Shown here one piece after another: positions 47,457-59,423 of a stretch of 64,000 nucleotides of DNA. Position 1 is the stretch's first letter. Each line of letters starts with the position of its first letter. The stretch is from Lasioglossum baleicum (lineage: Eukaryota > Arthropoda > Insecta > Hymenoptera > Halictidae), in NCBI RefSeq assembly GCF_051020765.1, contig NC_134935.1, positions 11,905,579 to 11,969,578 of the forward strand, given 5' to 3'. Position numbers and translations under genes: made by a program. The notes below the pieces were generated by a model. That model worked only from the letters and a program-made list of their open reading frames with translations. It searched no databases and was not told where the DNA came from.

Positions 47457-50400
47457 GTTAAATTTAAAAGGTAAACATAACCTAACTGAATAAAATTAAT
47501 ACGATTTCGTTTCGACCAAATGATTATGTAAATTCTATTGAATTTATATTTAATAAGGAACGTAATTTTATCAATAATTCACTTGCAAGATTAACTACCA
47601 AACATATACAGAAAATTATAAGAAAATTGAAATAAACTTACTTGATGACAGGATTTATAATGAGGCTGGTTTATGGCAGACAGTAATACGTAAAGCAACT
47701 TGGTTGATTCAGATGTATTATTGGTTGCCGTTGTATGTGCTGTTGTCGCCGTAGTTCGTTCAAAATTCGAATGGTACGACTTAAGCACTGATACGACTTG
47801 AGCAACCTTATACCCTAAGTGTGTTGTATAGTTTTATACAAATCTGCATTCTCCTTAAATGTTAGAGGAGGCGATAATTATGATAAATTGAATACACGGG
47901 GTGAAATATTCATTTAAAGATATGTTTCACAAACATAAATTATTCATTTACTCGTACAATAAAAATAATTACTTTTATATTCGTCTAACATGTAGCAGTT
48001 CGTTAATGTTAAAAAACCGATTAAAAAAAGGTAAATCGCGATCCAATATAAGAGCCTCCATTTTCCCCGTCATTCTCGCAAGCTCTCCGATATTTCTTCG
48101 AGGACGCGGGAGCGTGGGTGCATCGATCACGCGAAACGCCGAAAAAATCGCCGATTCGGCAGAACCGCCTTCGATTATCCGGTATGCCGGTACCTGGCGG
48201 GGGTGGGCAAGAAGATCCGTTGGGGGCGCGCGATAGTCGGGTCGCTCGTAAATATCCCGGAACGTAATTAAAAGCTATCGATTTGTCGTAAACCGCGTAA
48301 TTGCACGAGTTACTACGCGCTTCGAATAATCGCCGTTCCCGGTCGGGAAACTTCGTAGGGCCGCGCCGCCGGAGATAACGGAATATTTACATATTATCGC
48401 GAAGCCGGCACGATCCACCTACGGTTGCCGCGCGCCCGATGAACCCGTCAGCCTCCCGCCGGGGAAGGGCCCCCGGGTATATCGTGTCGCGGATTCGAAA
48501 TCCGGCGCGGGGGCCGAGATCCGAAGAAATTGATGGCCCCGAATCCGTTGGATCCGCTGGAAAATACGATTCCATGGGAGAACGATGCTCGAACGATAGA
48601 CCCTTCTTCACCGCTCGGGCCGATCGCCCAGTTCGCGCCTGTCCGAAACTGCCACCACCCGATTTCTATTAGGGGCTGTTCTCCTACCACCGAACACAGA
48701 CGAGGAGGTGGTAATGTGCCTTCTTGCAATTTTTCATATTATAAGACATTTATTTAATTTGTTGTGTCTACTGGATTGATTTGTGGGAAAACAAATTTAC
48801 TCTAGACAGTATATTGTTTCTGCTAGTAAGAAGCATAAGTAATACAACCTGAAAATTGAATGATTACCAATCATGCTCGGGTGTTCTCCGGGATTTCCTT
48901 TCCCGCTTCTTTGCGCTCCCTCTCGCGCGCGGTGCCTGCTTAATGGCAAGGCGGTTCGTCGCGAGTCGTAAAACACGAAGATCTCTTTCGCTGATTAAAA
49001 GCCCGTCGACAGTCGTGTCGTTCGTTAGGCCCCGGGTTCCGTGATCGTCCCGTTTCCTGTGACAGTTTCAACGTTTCTGTTTTCGTTGCTTGAACGCTGC
49101 ACGATGGTAGGGGAACCAGGAGCCAGGTACGACCATGATTTTTGTACGACGCTCGACAAGCCGGAGCCGTGTAAAGTCACAGATTTTGCGTTCGATTCCG
49201 TGGCCGGTCGGCCGACAGAAAAAAAAACGGTGTCCTGTCGTGCGAGCGTGCTGTAAGTCGAAGAGGAAACGCGATACGAATGGAACGAGCTCGGGGGTGG
49301 GTCGGCGAAGGTCATATAGATTTCAGGACACCTGATACCTCCGAATCGTGCGAGGGGTGGAGTCGTATCGCCCCGACATCTGAACTCTCCCCGAGTCACT
49401 GGCCCCGATGATCGCAAGGAACACGTGTTGACATTTCGCTCTCCGCGAAGAAAGAGCGCACGAATCTCTCTGGTCTGTCCAGCGAGACGAGTCAGTGGAG
49501 CAAAAGCGTGCGTCCTTTACTGACCATCTGAGAAGTGTTACTCTGTCGCACTCGAGTGGCTACTACGTGCATTTGTTTACCTTTGCTGCCTATGAGTATG
49601 ATTTTCTCGTTTGCTCGGAGGGCGTGATTACAGGATCGGCCTGGTCTTCGCAAGGGACCAAGGGTCAAGGTTTTTTAGCCACCGAAGTGAAATCTTCTCG
49701 TGCCTCCCTCCTGTTCTTGCATCGGTCGTGAAGACATTACGAGTGCGGCGTCCAGTGTTCTTCCTCCTTTTTGAAACGGGACGGGCGAGTCGAGGCGCAG
49801 CGGCTGGCGTCGCGTGATACCAGTCAATCATCACCGGAGAAGAGGACTCGATGGTCGAGAAGTCCGTTGCCAGCTTCCCGTCTGTGCATATGCGAGAACC
49901 GGCGCAGTGCAGCGTCGTCTCGGAAGTGAACGGTCTAATTAGTCCCTCCAGAGCTCGAATCTGCGTACCGTTCTCGCGCTTTCAGCCTCGCTCGCGTGAC
50001 GCGCACGCTAATTGCCGAAATATTAATGGGTCCCTTCCTGCCGGGGGGCATCTTCCCTCGACTTCCTCTTCTTCGGCTTCCTGGTCGTCGTCTTGCCGCA
50101 CAATAGAAACCGGGTGATACGGGTCCGAGGAAACCGGGCCGGGTCGGGCAGCCGATCAATCAAAGCGAAGATATTCGAAAACGGGAACACGTCGGCGCAC
50201 AGATTAATTTCTCCGGGCGTTATGCCGCGATCGAATTTTCTCGCTGGTTTGCTCGGTTTCCGTGGATAGGAGGGAGGGTGCAGGAAAGTTTAAGGGGGCG
50301 ACGATCGACGCTCCACTCGAGCTGGCGAAGTGGCCGGAGCTTTATGAAGCACACACGGTAATGGTTACCTTAGGCGAGGGGACGGCGAGGGCCGATCCGA

Positions 50401-51614
50401 AACGATCGGTGTGTGCAGTTCCGCGCGCATTTGCGGATCCATGGATTCGTGAACGGCTGTAAGTGGACGCCCTTCTCGTAACGCGACGGTGAAGCCAACT
50501 CGAGTGAAGTTAAGGAGGGGCTTGGATGGCTCTTCCTGCGGGAATAGGAAGTCCAATCCACCCAGCGCTTCTGTCCCCCTTTTCCTTATACCCGAGGGCG
50601 CATAAATCACTCCTTCTGCTCGCTGCCGCGAATCCTCGGGAATGTTACGCTGTTCCAGCGACGCCGTGCTATTTTGCGCGCGGCCAAAGCTGACCGGATT
50701 CAGGTTTTGCCACCGTTTTACTTACGCTTGTTTGATCACCGGCACTTCTCTACCAATCATCCAGAGTTTAACGTGAATACTCGAAGTTCACGCCAGGTAC
50801 TGGCTGACGCTTCAGATATCTGGATATAACATTTTTTTTAAGTTAGTTGCTATGCGGCAGTTGCCAGCCCTTATTTTATTTGATCCAAAAAATGTTAAAG
50901 ATTTTCACGAAAATGTGTGGTGCTCATTTTCATTCGAGTCTATGTATTCTTCCTTGTATAGTTTCCGTTACAGTTCGCAATATTATTATGCTATACTTCA
51001 TAGTTGGAGTAATGTCCCATGTTCTTGGGCAAGGTCTTCGCAGTACTATTATATCTTCAGCCGACCGAATTTGAATGTCTTCTATCAGTTAAATGCGCAC
51101 GAGTCCATGAAAATATACATATTTTCCTGGTTGTCCACTTAACTTAGTCCGATTATGTTCCGGGAAACAAACCGTTAACGAACCGTCCTAATCCGTTTGC
51201 ATAATTTCGATGATCCCTGTTCGAGTCTTCGATCGCGCAAACTCCGGCCTATCGACAACAAGCACAAGCTCGCGGCGGTAATTGTAGCACACGACGCGTC
51301 AAAGGTGGCCGGTAATAATTGATAAATTCGTTTGAAATTCCGTTTGTCGCCGCCCCTGTCGTTCAGCGGCGGAGTCAACGGGAAAGAAGGAAAGGCGTTG
51401 TTTAAAGTGTCCGTGTCGTCGCACGCGAGCGGCTCGACGGGTTTGCAGGAGCAGTTTGCAGGCCAGTGTGCGCTTGTACATGTGTACATGGGGTGGCGAG
51501 TCGGGGGCGAGTAGGTAAATGTAAGCAGTAAGCCATTTTCCAGACGATGAGGCGCGAAGCCCCGCTCGGCCTCTTAGCGCGGGTAATCCCTGCTTTACCA
51601 ACCGAGCTTGCCGG

Positions 51615-51656
51615 GGGAAGAAGCCCGCCGCAGGTGCGACCCCGGGGCTTCTTCCC
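51615..51656. repeat. 12-bp perfect GC-rich hairpin
   Basis: GGGAAGAAGCCC (51615-51626) and GGGCTTCTTCCC (51645-51656) pair perfectly around an 18-nt loop. There is no T-run after it, and the stem is too short for a typical microRNA precursor. Role unknown. Confidence 0.7.
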
Positions 51657-54023
51657 TCGAGGCGCAGCCCATATTTAATATCGCGCGTCCTTGTTACAGC
51701 CCGAGCATCGGTGAGACATCGAGCAAACGGTCAACGTCGCCGGTCTCGTTCCCTTCGCTCGATATCGACGTTATATGCGCCCTAACGCGTCCCGATAAGC
51801 GGGCAGCATAGACTAAAATTAGCGCCGCTATAAATTACCGACTCGAAGAAAAATCGCGGGGGCGATACATCCGATCACTGGCTCGCCGGCAGATCGATAA
51901 AATTAATTCCGTTCGGCCTCATAATGATAAGTCTCCCTCCTCCTGATAAACTGGGTCGGATCCTCTTCGCTTTTCCTGTCGTTTTCGCGAGAGACCGTTC
52001 GGCAGAGATCGGCGTCAACTTTCACGCGTATATCCGCGGCCTCAAGGTCTGTACTTGACTACGGCCAGACAGGCCGAGTCACGCCCGTGACACGAATCCA
52101 CGCTCGGTTTCCTGTTTCCAAGTCAAGTTCACTTGTTCCTGCTGAGATCGGCGATCGTCCGAGGAGTCTCGAAGACTCGGGACTGCGATGTAAACGGGCT
52201 GCGACCTGGAGAACCGTGTCCTTCTTTTCGATCTCATTACTCATTGCTATCGATGCTTACTATTTACCCGTGGGCAGGTGATTGATGATCGCGCGGTTAT
52301 TTTTCAGGCTCGACTGGTATCGCGCCGCGGACTGGAATTTTGCTCGATCGCTCGCGCCGTTTTATCCGCGCGTAGATCGAATCGATGCTGTACGTTCGAT
52401 GGGAGGTTGATTATGTCCGAAGGAAGAATTGAATTCGCTGCTCTGTAATGATAAATTTTTGCTCGCGTTTTCAACGAAACCGGTTGTAGCTTCGCCGTAC
52501 AAAGTATCGCAATTAGACGAGAAGAACGGTGTCGCGATTTCCTGGGAAGCACAGATCCTGTCCGCGCTGCTTGCAAGGGAATCCTGGATCTCGTTCCCGT
52601 GGTAATTACGAGGGAGACGCAGGTGGAGACAAACGCGCGACTTCGTTAATAATACCGTTCCGACGTGGCGAGGAAAGGACGCGGAGGAAGCGGTGGAAGA
52701 AGTTTTGCCAACCAATTGGCCGCGACGCACGCGATAAGAACTCAATTACCGTTTTATCCAATTGCGCGCTCCTCTTCCTGGCGCCGCGCCGTCCTTTTTT
52801 TCCGTACGCTCGCAATGGGAACGGAAAACATTCCCTCCCGGCGACGCACAGACTCCCAGCGAGCGCGTTTTGTTAAGCATCCTCTTTTTCGCGCGGGTTT
52901 TAATGTCTCCGTGCAAACGGGCGCCGCGAGCCTACACGAACAGACACATCGATAAGCACCGGGAAAACCGTGATCGCAGCGCGAGGATTCGAAAGTCGGC
53001 TGAAATGCGAGATCTCGATGTCGAACGGCTTTTCTCTTAGTCGCGGATGGAAATTTAATTAAAACTTTGAACCGGCCGCCCGGAAATGGAAATTGCGTTT
53101 AGTTATTTAATATTTGGCCGCCGGTAATTTATGCGCCGAGGCCGCGAGTAATTCAGGACCAATTACTTGAATCAGGAAATCCCGCGATAATGAATATTTA
53201 CAAGCGTTGCGTCGGTAACTGTCCGGACCGAGGAATGAAAACGCGAGTCGCGGACCTCGTCGTCGTCGTCGGAATCATGCGTGATACAGCGCAGAAAGCG
53301 CAAACATTGTTCGTGCAACGCCATCGGTCGCGGCCGAGACTGTATCATTTAGCGTGGCAGCCGAACAATACCATATCTTATTCAATCTCGTCGGGCGGCT
53401 AACGTTTGCCGGCGTTTCTAAGAGGCATTGTTCGGCATCAACAGTTAGCCCGATTCTAAGCAGATGTTGCCCGGCCATCGAGTGCGTTGCCACGCAATTA
53501 GCGGCGCGTAATCTGGCCGCGTGGTAGCGCCAACGACGCCATTACGGCTCCGACGGCCGCCAACAATGAGAGATACAATAGCAACGAGACGATTGTGAGC
53601 AGCGAGTGGCTCGCGAATCGAATCAATGCGCCTCGTGAATCCCAGCGAGCGAGCAACGAACGCCGACATTGTGTCCTATCTCGCCACGCCCTCTGGTTTT
53701 TCGTCTTCTTAGAGCTAACGCGGACACCTGTTCCCTAGAAGGAACAGCTGAATAGAGTAAATTCCGGCGATCCTTCCTTCGAATAAGGGCCTCGTTTAAA
53801 TAGAAACCTAACGACAACTTTGTGCCCACGAAACGAGCTCCTTCTTTCGGCTGATTCGAAGCGCGACGCGTGACGTTACTTATCATCGAATCACCCTTTG
53901 TATTGCGCACCTGAATTCGAGGAACGTTTACGAGACTTTCCGACGATTGTGGTATTTTCAGACAGAGATAAATAAGAATCTTTTATACGTTCGAACACAA
54001 TCGACTAATTATGTATGATATTA

Positions 54024-54058
54024 AGACTGCGGATTTTTATACAAAATACAAATTGTCT
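54024..54058 (+). repeat. Dispersed short repeat, copy 4
   Basis: AGACTGCGGATTTTTATAC followed by AAAATACAAATTGTC, closest to the copy at 42849-42882. Confidence 0.5.
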
Positions 54059-54626
54059 GATACGTTCAATTTGAATATTTAGTTTCTGGTTTAGCGTGAA
54101 AGCAGTTCATGGTGACTAGAACATAATGGTGGAGAAGGATCTTGCTCGATTTCATTAGGAGGCAAAGAGATTCGACGGAACGTTCGAACAGATGGTGCTC
54201 GCAGATGCACGTTCCGTAGCGTGTTCGCGGGACGCATTAAAGTGACGCGCGGCCCGGGAAGATGCATCAAAATACGCTCAGGACTTTTGCAGTTCGATAT
54301 TGACGCCCCCGTCGCGTCGCGGAAAGGCAATTTTTCGTCGAGGATACACGACTATCGCGTTAACGTTGCTCCCGCGGGATGCTCTTGTCGAAGGGGTGCG
54401 CCACTATCCGCGTATTTCAGCCTCCCCCCGTGGCGGCTCGAGGGGGGACATGGCCGTTGAGGGGCTTAGGAGGGACGGGGCGGAGGGTGGCTGAAAGCAC
54501 CACGCTCCACTATCTCGCGGACAAACAGATTTTAATGAGTAAAACGGTGCGGCGGAATTGCATCATGGCGTTCCCGTGAATTTTACGGGCGTCAAACCTT
54601 TCGGTTCCACCTCCCAGGCTCGCGGG

Positions 54627-54656
54627 CCCCCCCACCCACCCACACCCATCCCGCCC
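54627..54656 (-). other. G-quadruplex-capable tract (minus strand)
   Basis: Six C runs on the + strand (CCCCCCC, CCC, CCC, CCC, CCC, CCC) are separated by 1-3 nt. The minus strand therefore has six closely spaced G runs, the tightest quadruplex motif in the window. The + strand could form an i-motif. Confidence 0.6.
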
Positions 54657-55150
54657 GTGTCTCTTCCGCCGGGCTCGACGTTACACCCGCCATAGTCATC
54701 CATAGTTTATATCGCACGAACACGCGGCCCCCGCGTAATGGCCGTCCGTAAAATATTTATCGCGGAAATTAGTCGCACGATGATGTATGCCGCGTCCACG
54801 CACACATCCGGCCATGGAACGCGCGCGCGCACCTGCCGACACGCGTGCGAACGCGTGCAACTCCGCGCAGCCTAGATGGAAACGTATTTGCGCGAAATCG
54901 CCGCGACCGCACACGCTGCGGCCGACTCGCGCCACCCCCGCTGCCTCAACCGCCCCCGCGATTTCTCTCTCTCTCTTTCACTCACACCCCGTGGGACAAT
55001 AAGCGTCCCGATGTCGCATCGGCGAAATATCGATTCCCCGGTTCGACGATCGATCTTTTCACCCTCCGAGCGGGCCAGCCCGCGTCATTACAACCGTAAC
55101 GGGTTATAGACTAAGCCGAAACAGCTAATTACCGACCCGTGCTAATTTAC

Positions 55151-55178
55151 CCCGTTTTTCTTTTTGTTCCAGGTAAGT
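55151..55178 (+). promoter_or_regulatory. Candidate recursive-splicing ratchet point (AG|GTAAGT)
   Basis: The tract CCCGTTTTTCTTTTTGTTCC ends in AG at 55171-55172 and is followed with no gap by GTAAGT at 55173-55178. A branch-like TGCTAAT lies about 30 nt upstream of the AG, with another CTAAT further up. A 3' splice site fused to a consensus 5' splice site is the defining structure of a zero-nucleotide ratchet point, known in insects from introns of tens of kilobases that are removed stepwise. The lack of exons for tens of kilobases on both sides agrees with that setting. If real, the host gene is transcribed on the + strand. Sequence-based inference; no transcript data. Confidence 0.6.
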
Positions 55179-55283
55179 CTCGCTGGTCACCCTGCACCGG
55201 AACACATGTCGAATCGCGTAAGTTCCAGATTCATCACGTTCATTATCGGTTTCTCTCAGTAGCAACCTTGTATAGTCATAACC

Positions 55284-55310
55284 AGGCTGTGGATATTGTG
55301 CATTTATGAC
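55284..55310 (+). repeat. Dispersed short repeat, copy 5
   Basis: AGGCTGTGGATATTGTGCAT followed by TTATGAC, closest to the copy at 7113-7140. Confidence 0.4.
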
Positions 55311-58300
55311 GAGAATGATTAATTCCAATTTGAGACAGCAACAAAAAAATAAAAGAATTAAAGAGTATTAAGAGAATTAAAAAGAAAACATTTCATATAG
55401 AAACAATAGAGAAGGTGATATGTAAGTAGTTTCATGTAACCCTCCTGACTGTCAATTATTGTTTTGCATTTCTCGAAAATGGTGGTTCTCCAGAATGAAA
55501 TGGAAGTTTGGTACGGAAATTCGACGGAAGGAAAGTAAAGATACTGTGTACAATCGATCCGAAGTTTTGAGGTTTTCGATGGTGTCCTTGGATAAGTGTC
55601 CGATCTTCGCCTCCGCAGCCAGGTGTGCTCGAAATCAGTTCGCGGACTGGTAGAAGAAATATGAGACTTCAGTTACGAGATACGACTGGCGAGGACATAG
55701 ATGAACGTATAATAAAATCGTCACGCGACCAGATTATTAGATAGCGTGATTAATCCCCGGGGTGGATGATTCATTGATGAAGGTGTCCTAATTAACCCCT
55801 TGACGCGTGAGCTTTTCCGATGGGTATCGAACAACCCTTTACCCATTTTTAAGGTTATTTCCAGCCGACCGCTAAATGAAAATCGATATTGTCGAGGCCC
55901 TTCTTTTCCGAACAAAAGGAAATCGTTATGTTCGCAAGGTTCTGTTACTTTGAAAGACCCAACGCCGATCTTTGCCTGGCAGATGTGCGGCTATAAATAG
56001 ACAGCAATGTTCACGCGATCGCATCAACGCCTCGCTTCATATATTTTTCACCTTCTTGTGGGAATCATTAATGGCTACAACAGGTTGAGGCTTTCCGACG
56101 ATTTAAAAACCGAATGCGTATCCACATGTCTATCGGCACATACATATAGCCATGAGTTATGGCCTACTTCTCATTCTCACCGATACCGTCTGGACAAATT
56201 CCTGGAAATTCACCTCTCCGGGATAAATGACCAACATCGGTCCCGGTCGTTCTGCATATATCCGAACATCGCTGTATTTAAGAAATGAAAATCTTCGACC
56301 GCTGATGAAGCGTGCACGACTGGAATTCATAACTTTAGCAGGCCACGTTTCCCTCGTACGAGTCGAACGTAAATCCATTTTCCCACAGTAGCGTGACGTT
56401 CGATGCTCCACGGTGTTCCACGGCATTGTGTCCGCTTGTAACACGCTGTTAAGCGTAATGACGTGTGTTTATGCTCCTGAAAAGTTTCCTTCAATCCGAG
56501 TTATTCCGCGGCCGGGCCTCCGCGCCGGCAGTCATTATCTAATGTTAAGAGTTGTTATTACGAAGCGCGCCGAGGATAGAGTCGTGGATGGGACCGGGGT
56601 AATGCCAGGTTGGTCAAACGTCGCAAATTACGACGGAAGACACACTATTAATTAGCGATCGGACGTTGTTTACCAAGTCACGACGACGGCACCGGTATTG
56701 TGAGCCCGAGCTTCTTGCGCTAGCCGACTTTTGCTATTACATGCCATTTAGCTAACGGTCGGCGTGCACCGGCTTCCATTATTTTTACGACTGTGCCAAT
56801 GCCAAAGCGTGCGAGAGCGAGCCCGTGGACCGAGTCGTCGTCCTGTTCGCCACCGCCATCGCGGTTCTCAACTTTCCTCCTTTTCTCAAGGTGCTGCATC
56901 CTACTTCGAACGAACCAAGGCGGGCTTGCAACTTTACACGTTCATTGCACTCGCAAGTTGGAACTCGTCTAGTTCCAAAGAACCGTGTGTGGTCAATGAA
57001 ATAAACTTCTGAATTTACATCGAGGAGAAGAGATCTATGAACATGGAAATTTCAATGGAAATCTGCTGTTCATTAATCGCAGAAATCACATCTGTAATGA
57101 AACTACAATCTTAACAGAAAGAATCACATCACAGAAAGAAATATGGCTAAGGCAGCCATCTCGTGAATTATATTTTGAAAGCAAAAATTTCAATTTTGCT
57201 ATTTCAAGATCTTTGCGAGGTGCACATGTGTTCTTCGAAATCCGCGTTGAATATAATTTGTTAATGTTTCGCCTGTTATGAGATGCTCGCCATAGCAAAC
57301 GTTGGATTTACTTCGAATTTCGGTCTCCCTGTTGGCTGTCGATTTCGCGAATCGAATTTCGCGAATAGTTCCTCCGATTAATTAGCATACAGGTGCTCGT
57401 CGAAGCGCGAGCAAGCGATTTTTTCGAATTATCCGCGTCGACGCGGATTTCGTTCATAACTCGGCCGGAATGAAATTCGCGTCGTCGGATTTCCGTTAAT
57501 CCCGGGAGCCGGGCGCGCGTTCCGTCCTGCCGGCAGAACGAAACGAAATTAAATCGTGCGTCGGCTGCGTTAATTAATACGCATTGCCGGCGTGTCGATT
57601 CGCGCGCGGCGATAGGTAATACGCGCGCGGGCTCGATTCCGCAATATGTAGTAGTTTCTAATTAACGGGAGGCATTGCGATCGATCCAATAAAAGTAGGC
57701 AAATAAATCGTTGATACCCTGTCAGTACGGTCGACACGATAAATCAGTACTTTCGAGCAATTATACGGCCGGGCCCGTTCCGTTGCGGTAGGAAAAACAA
57801 ATTTTGAGTAACAAGCATCGATTTTAATCTCGAATTTATTCAACGCTGATTAAGCTGTATCGGGATATACGTCCGCCCGTTTATATTCGTCGGGGATCGC
57901 GTTATAAATGACCGTTACCTGTATAGGTCAATCCCCGCGTTAATCCCGCTCGCCGTTAATGTCCGATTAAAAGAAAACACGGTGAACATCGAAAGGATTA
58001 CGGGCGAACGAGCGAGCGACAACCGTTCGGGAAGCTTTTACGAGCGATCCAGACGGAACAGTGGAATACAATTTGAATAACTAAGAGCAACGGGAGCGCG
58101 GCTGCGGAATCCACGAGGGACATCAACTTTTCCCGGCGCGGCGCGGTGTGGCGTCCCGACGTTTGCGGTTGCCGAGCATTAGCATCGGGAAGTGGCAGAA
58201 GTTAAGCTCGCCGTGTCATTTCTGTGTCTCTTTAGCTCGGTCCTCTTCGCGCGCCTCTCCGGTTTCTCTTTCTTCCCGCGACGACTGGCCGCGTAAATCC

Positions 58301-58571
58301 GGATCGCAGACCTCTCCCGATGCATTTGGAAATTGCACTCGACCTTTCTCGCCGATGCATCAAACTCGATGAATTAATGAGAAGCACGGGGGGAAGAGTA
58401 TAGACGGAGCATCTTAAAGAGGCGAATGTCATGACTGGTAACGTCGATAGGGAAAAGGGCTTCTTACTAATCTGTGTAAACTGCTTCGGTGATCGATGGA
58501 CGCGTTGAATACAGGCCACGCGAGTCCTTTGCTTCCTGCGATGCGTCCGACTTATACAGTAGGGAAGACGA

Positions 58572-58581
58572 GGGGGGGGGG
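58572..58581 (+). repeat. Homopolymer G run (10)
   Basis: Ten consecutive G on the + strand, unusual in this window and a likely sequencing or assembly weak point. Confidence 0.8.
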
Positions 58582-58990
58582 CAAAAAGTCTCCGATTCCG
58601 CGTCACCAGATCGAACAACGGTCGGTCTGCTTTAAGTCAGCCCATCCCGGGTGCAACGATTTGCATCCGCGTTGTTCCTCGCTCGAACTGCCGACGATTC
58701 GCGAGACGGATTCGAAGCACTGTTGGAGCTTGTCTCGCGAGACAACGAAACGAATGTTCTGGTGAGGGGGCAGAAAAACGCGGTCGGGGCGAGAGCGGGA
58801 TCGGGTTCGGGATCAGGATATCGGGGTGGCAACGCTTGGAGGTGATTCGGGAGCGCAAAAGTTGGACGTACCTCGAGGAGGAAGAGAGACTTCGGTCGTC
58901 GAGGTGCAATGACGTAGGGCGTCGGAGGCGTTGGTGGCGCTGAGCTCCCACCAGCAGCGTATCGATTCCTCGATGCCAGGCAAGGAAACC

Positions 58991-59225
58991 AACCTCCACA
59001 CCCCCTCCCTTCGGCTTCCACTGCCTTCAACCACCCCCGGGCAGCCGTGCCGGCTAACTCAGCCCTCTCTTTCCCTCTTTCCGCCCATCCAATCGGCCCA
59101 ACCACTCGCCCACACCACCTCCTCCACCCCTTCCTTCTCCTGCGCCACCCTTCCCCCGTCTTTCGCCTACCTACAACCCCCTTCCCCCTCGAACAGCCCT
59201 TCCTTCCTCCACCGTTTCTCTTCCG
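58991..59225 (+). repeat. Long C-rich pyrimidine tract
   Basis: About 235 bp strongly enriched in C and T and poor in G on the + strand, without a simple repeat unit. It explains the proline-, serine- and threonine-rich frame on + and the glycine/arginine-rich frame on minus. Confidence 0.6.
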
Positions 59226-59329
59226 TGCGACGGCCAACTTTCCAGATATGAATTAACAGAGTTACGGAGCTTCAGTGGCGGCCGAGCTTCGAGTTACGCG
59301 GCTTACCAACTCGGGAACGTCTTCTGGGT

Positions 59330-59355
59330 CCCCCATGACCCCCACCCCCCTTCCC
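59330..59355 (-). other. G-quadruplex-capable tract (minus strand)
   Basis: C runs of 5, 5, 6 and 3 on the + strand are separated by 4, 1 and 2 nt, so the minus strand carries four close G runs. Confidence 0.5.
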
Positions 59356-59394
59356 TTCTACTCTTCTCCCGTACACATCCGCGTTCCTCGCGTC

Positions 59395-59423
59395 GCCACG
59401 CCATGCCAAGCCAAGCCAAGCCA
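59395..59423 (+). repeat. CCAAG pentamer repeat
   Basis: About five units related to GCCAA/GCCAC in tandem. Confidence 0.65.

Larger units (their letters stand above)
46919..47822 (-). mobile_element. Decayed pogo-like DNA transposon
   Basis: The left end begins CACTCGGGGTTCAATGCTCA and continues AGTCGTAC. The right end read inward begins CACTTAGGGTATAAGGTTGC and continues TCAAGTCGTA. They align well with two small gaps, giving inverted ends of about 28 bp. The interior carries at least seven boxes related to GTACGACTTAAG in both orientations (near 46938, 47108, 47131, 47410, 47434, 47774 and 47791), plausibly transposase-binding sites. A minus-strand frame at 47217-47456 still encodes a transposase-like zinc-finger tail. 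The element is about 0.9 kb, so most of the transposase gene is gone. Target duplication is unclear: a TA lies near each edge but is not exactly placed. Confidence 0.65.
47823..55150. other. Non-coding stretch, no gene seen
   Basis: GC-rich unique sequence with AT-rich islands at 48720-48860, 50820-51130 and 53930-54120. The frames 49025-49417 and 50852-51142 are unrecognised. Holds the hairpin at 51615-51656, the C-rich tract at 54627-54656 and one dispersed repeat. Confidence 0.5.

Noticed and set aside
51541..51612. tRNA-like segment on the minus strand
   Set aside because: Only the D-arm-like part fits. The anticodon stem and the T-arm with GTTCGA-type loop are missing.
58632..59237. 201-codon frame on minus, glycine/arginine/lysine-rich
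   Set aside because: It reads straight through the long pyrimidine tract, so its composition comes from the tract.
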